Of a DNA stretch of 6,506 nucleotides, positions 5,567 to 6,506 are shown one piece after another. The notes under the pieces were generated by a model. It searched no databases and was not told where the DNA came from. It saw only the letters and a program-made list of their open reading frames with translations. Positions within the stretch are counted from its first letter, which is position 1, and each line of letters starts with the position of its first letter. Location: positions 1 through 6,506 of the forward strand of contig CAMLOZ010000218.1 in NCBI GenBank assembly GCA_946481625.1, written 5' to 3'. Source of the stretch: an uncultured Haloferula sp. Lineage in GTDB: Bacteria; Verrucomicrobiota; Verrucomicrobiae; Verrucomicrobiales; Akkermansiaceae. Position numbers and translations under genes: made by a program.

Positions 5567-6440
5567 CCGCCTGAGGCAGTCCGACCTCTTCCGCGTCTAT
5601 CAGGATGCCTTCCGCACCGCCACCGGCCTCCCGCTCCGGCTCGTCGGTGCCACTCCCGACGACTGGTGCCTGGACGACCAGGCGGTGAACCGCAGCCCCT
5701 TCTGCGAGGCCCTCAACCTGTGCAAGAGCGCCTGCAATGCGTGCATCGAAACCAACCGCCGCCTGATGGCGGAGGCACGCGTGAACGGCCCCTCCTCCTG
5801 CCATTGCTTCGCGGGCCTCACCGCCTCGGCGGTTCCCGTCAAGGTCGGGAATTCCCTCGTCGGTTTCCTGAAAACCGGCCAGGTCTTCTCCCGCACGCCC
5901 GATGAAGCACAGTTCGAGCGCGTGCTCGGCACCCTCGGACGGAAGATCCTCGATCACGGGACGCAGGACACGCTGCGGACGGCCTATCTGCAGACCCGCT
6001 CGGTGGAGCCCGAGCGCTACGCCAGCATGATCACGCTGCTCCAGAGCTTCGCCGAACAACTCGGCCGCCATGCCGAATCGCTCGCCATCATCGAGGAAGG
6101 ACGCGAACCGGCGGCAATCGCGAAGGCCCGACGCTATGTCCACGAACATCTCGAGGACGCGCTCCCGCTGGGCGTGGTGGCCCACGAGGCCGGCCTCAGC
6201 GAATCCCATTTCTGCCGCCTCTTCAAAGAGGCCACCGGGCTCACGCTGACCGACTACGTCAACCGCTGCCGCATCGAACGGGCCAAGAAGGAACTGCTCA
6301 AATCGGAGCGGCGCGTCTCCGAAGTGGCCTTCGAAGTCGGCTACCAGTCCCTGTCGCAGTTCAACCGCAGCTTCGCCAAAATCGTCGGGCAGTCTCCCAC
6401 CGTCTGGCGGCGCGAGCGTCTGTTGGAAGCGGAAAGTTGA
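5511..6440 (+). CDS. PocR sensory domain - AraC family transcriptional regulator
   Basis: A 309-residue regulator. Residues about 22-150 form a PocR-type ligand-binding domain, a PAS-like fold known to bind small molecules: FRVYQDAFRTATGLPLRLV, then SPFCEALN, a Cys-rich stretch, CFAGLTASAVPV and GFLKTGQVFS. Cysteines lie at 53, 65, 71, 75, 78, 97 and 99. A helical linker leads to a C-terminal AraC DNA-binding domain (about 203-303) with two helix-turn-helix units: the first around LPLGVVAHEAGLSESHFCRL, the second around VSEVAFEVGYQSLSQFNRSF, followed by the typical GQSPTVWRR. ATG 5511 is preferred: it starts just before the conserved domain and limits overlap with ccoI to 56 bases. ATG 5487 (317 residues) and TTG 5463 (325 residues) are alternatives; none has a Shine-Dalgarno. 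Overlap with ccoI suggests linked expression, and the regulator may act on the oxidase or maturation genes; that target is inferred from position only. Confidence 0.92.
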   Translation: MPDSSKKPVNSQFEATLHDRLRQSDLFRVYQDAFRTATGLPLRLVGATPDDWCLDDQAVNRSPFCEALNLCKSACNACIETNRRLMAEARVNGPSSCHCFAGLTASAVPVKVGNSLVGFLKTGQVFSRTPDEAQFERVLGTLGRKILDHGTQDTLRTAYLQTRSVEPERYASMITLLQSFAEQLGRHAESLAIIEEGREPAAIAKARRYVHEHLEDALPLGVVAHEAGLSESHFCRLFKEATGLTLTDYVNRCRIERAKKELLKSERRVSEVAFEVGYQSLSQFNRSFAKIVGQSPTVWRRERLLEAES

Positions 6441-6506
6441 GGAGGCAACGGTGCAAAACGAGCGGGCTCGCCCTGCATCCGGCAACATCCGCCGGGAAAA
6501 ACAAAG
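6441..6506 (+). other. Non-coding tail after the regulator
   Basis: No gene is visible in these 66 bases. A 5-bp perfect hairpin, CCGGC (6479-6483) with GCCGG (6491-6495), is followed by an A-rich rather than T-rich run, so it does not look like an intrinsic terminator for the + strand. The window ends before the next feature can be judged. Confidence 0.4.

Noticed and set aside
6479..6495. Hairpin after the regulator as a terminator
   Set aside because: Only a 5-bp stem, followed by A-rich rather than T-rich sequence, and the T-run on the other strand precedes the stem, so it fits an intrinsic terminator in neither direction.

Overview
The window is a GC-rich chromosomal segment from a bacterium, carrying on the + strand the end of a cbb3-type cytochrome c oxidase operon, its maturation genes and a regulator. 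The cbb3 assignment rests on the CcoP-type cytochrome c tail, CcoG, a SafE/DsbD-like membrane protein and the CcoI copper ATPase occurring in that order. High GC, a CcoP that looks single-heme, and a PocR-domain AraC regulator suggest Verrucomicrobiota or a neighbouring PVC lineage. That placement is an inference from style, not something the sequence proves.

Layout: (1) 1-437, the 3' end of ccoP, cut by the window edge. (2) 467-682, an unrecognised 71-residue protein with four clustered cysteines. (3) 683-798, a 116-base gap with no convincing gene. (4) 799-2199, ccoG, a complete polyferredoxin-like membrane protein. (5) 2206-2358, a 50-residue single-span membrane protein in the slot where fixH/ccoH normally lies. 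(6) 2373-3086, a SafE/DsbD_2-like transmembrane protein. (7) 3161-5566, ccoI, a Cu-exporting P1B ATPase with an N-terminal treble-clef domain and an HMA domain. (8) 5511-6440, a PocR-AraC regulator overlapping the end of ccoI. (9) 6441-6506, a short non-coding tail.

Together the genes supply an electron-transfer subunit of the oxidase (CcoP) and the machinery that delivers copper to its CuB centre (CcoG as likely copper reductase, CcoI as copper pump, the SafE-like protein as likely helper). Two small proteins, one in the ccoH position and one Cys-rich, are the least understood members. No ccoS is seen. The regulator may control the operon or an adjacent one, and its sensory domain holds seven cysteines. 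No start codon in the window has a canonically spaced Shine-Dalgarno sequence.

The core is a recognisable cbb3 assembly locus, not a new system. The parts worth a second look are the two small genes, the ccoI/regulator junction with its A-tract, and the Cys-rich sensory domain.
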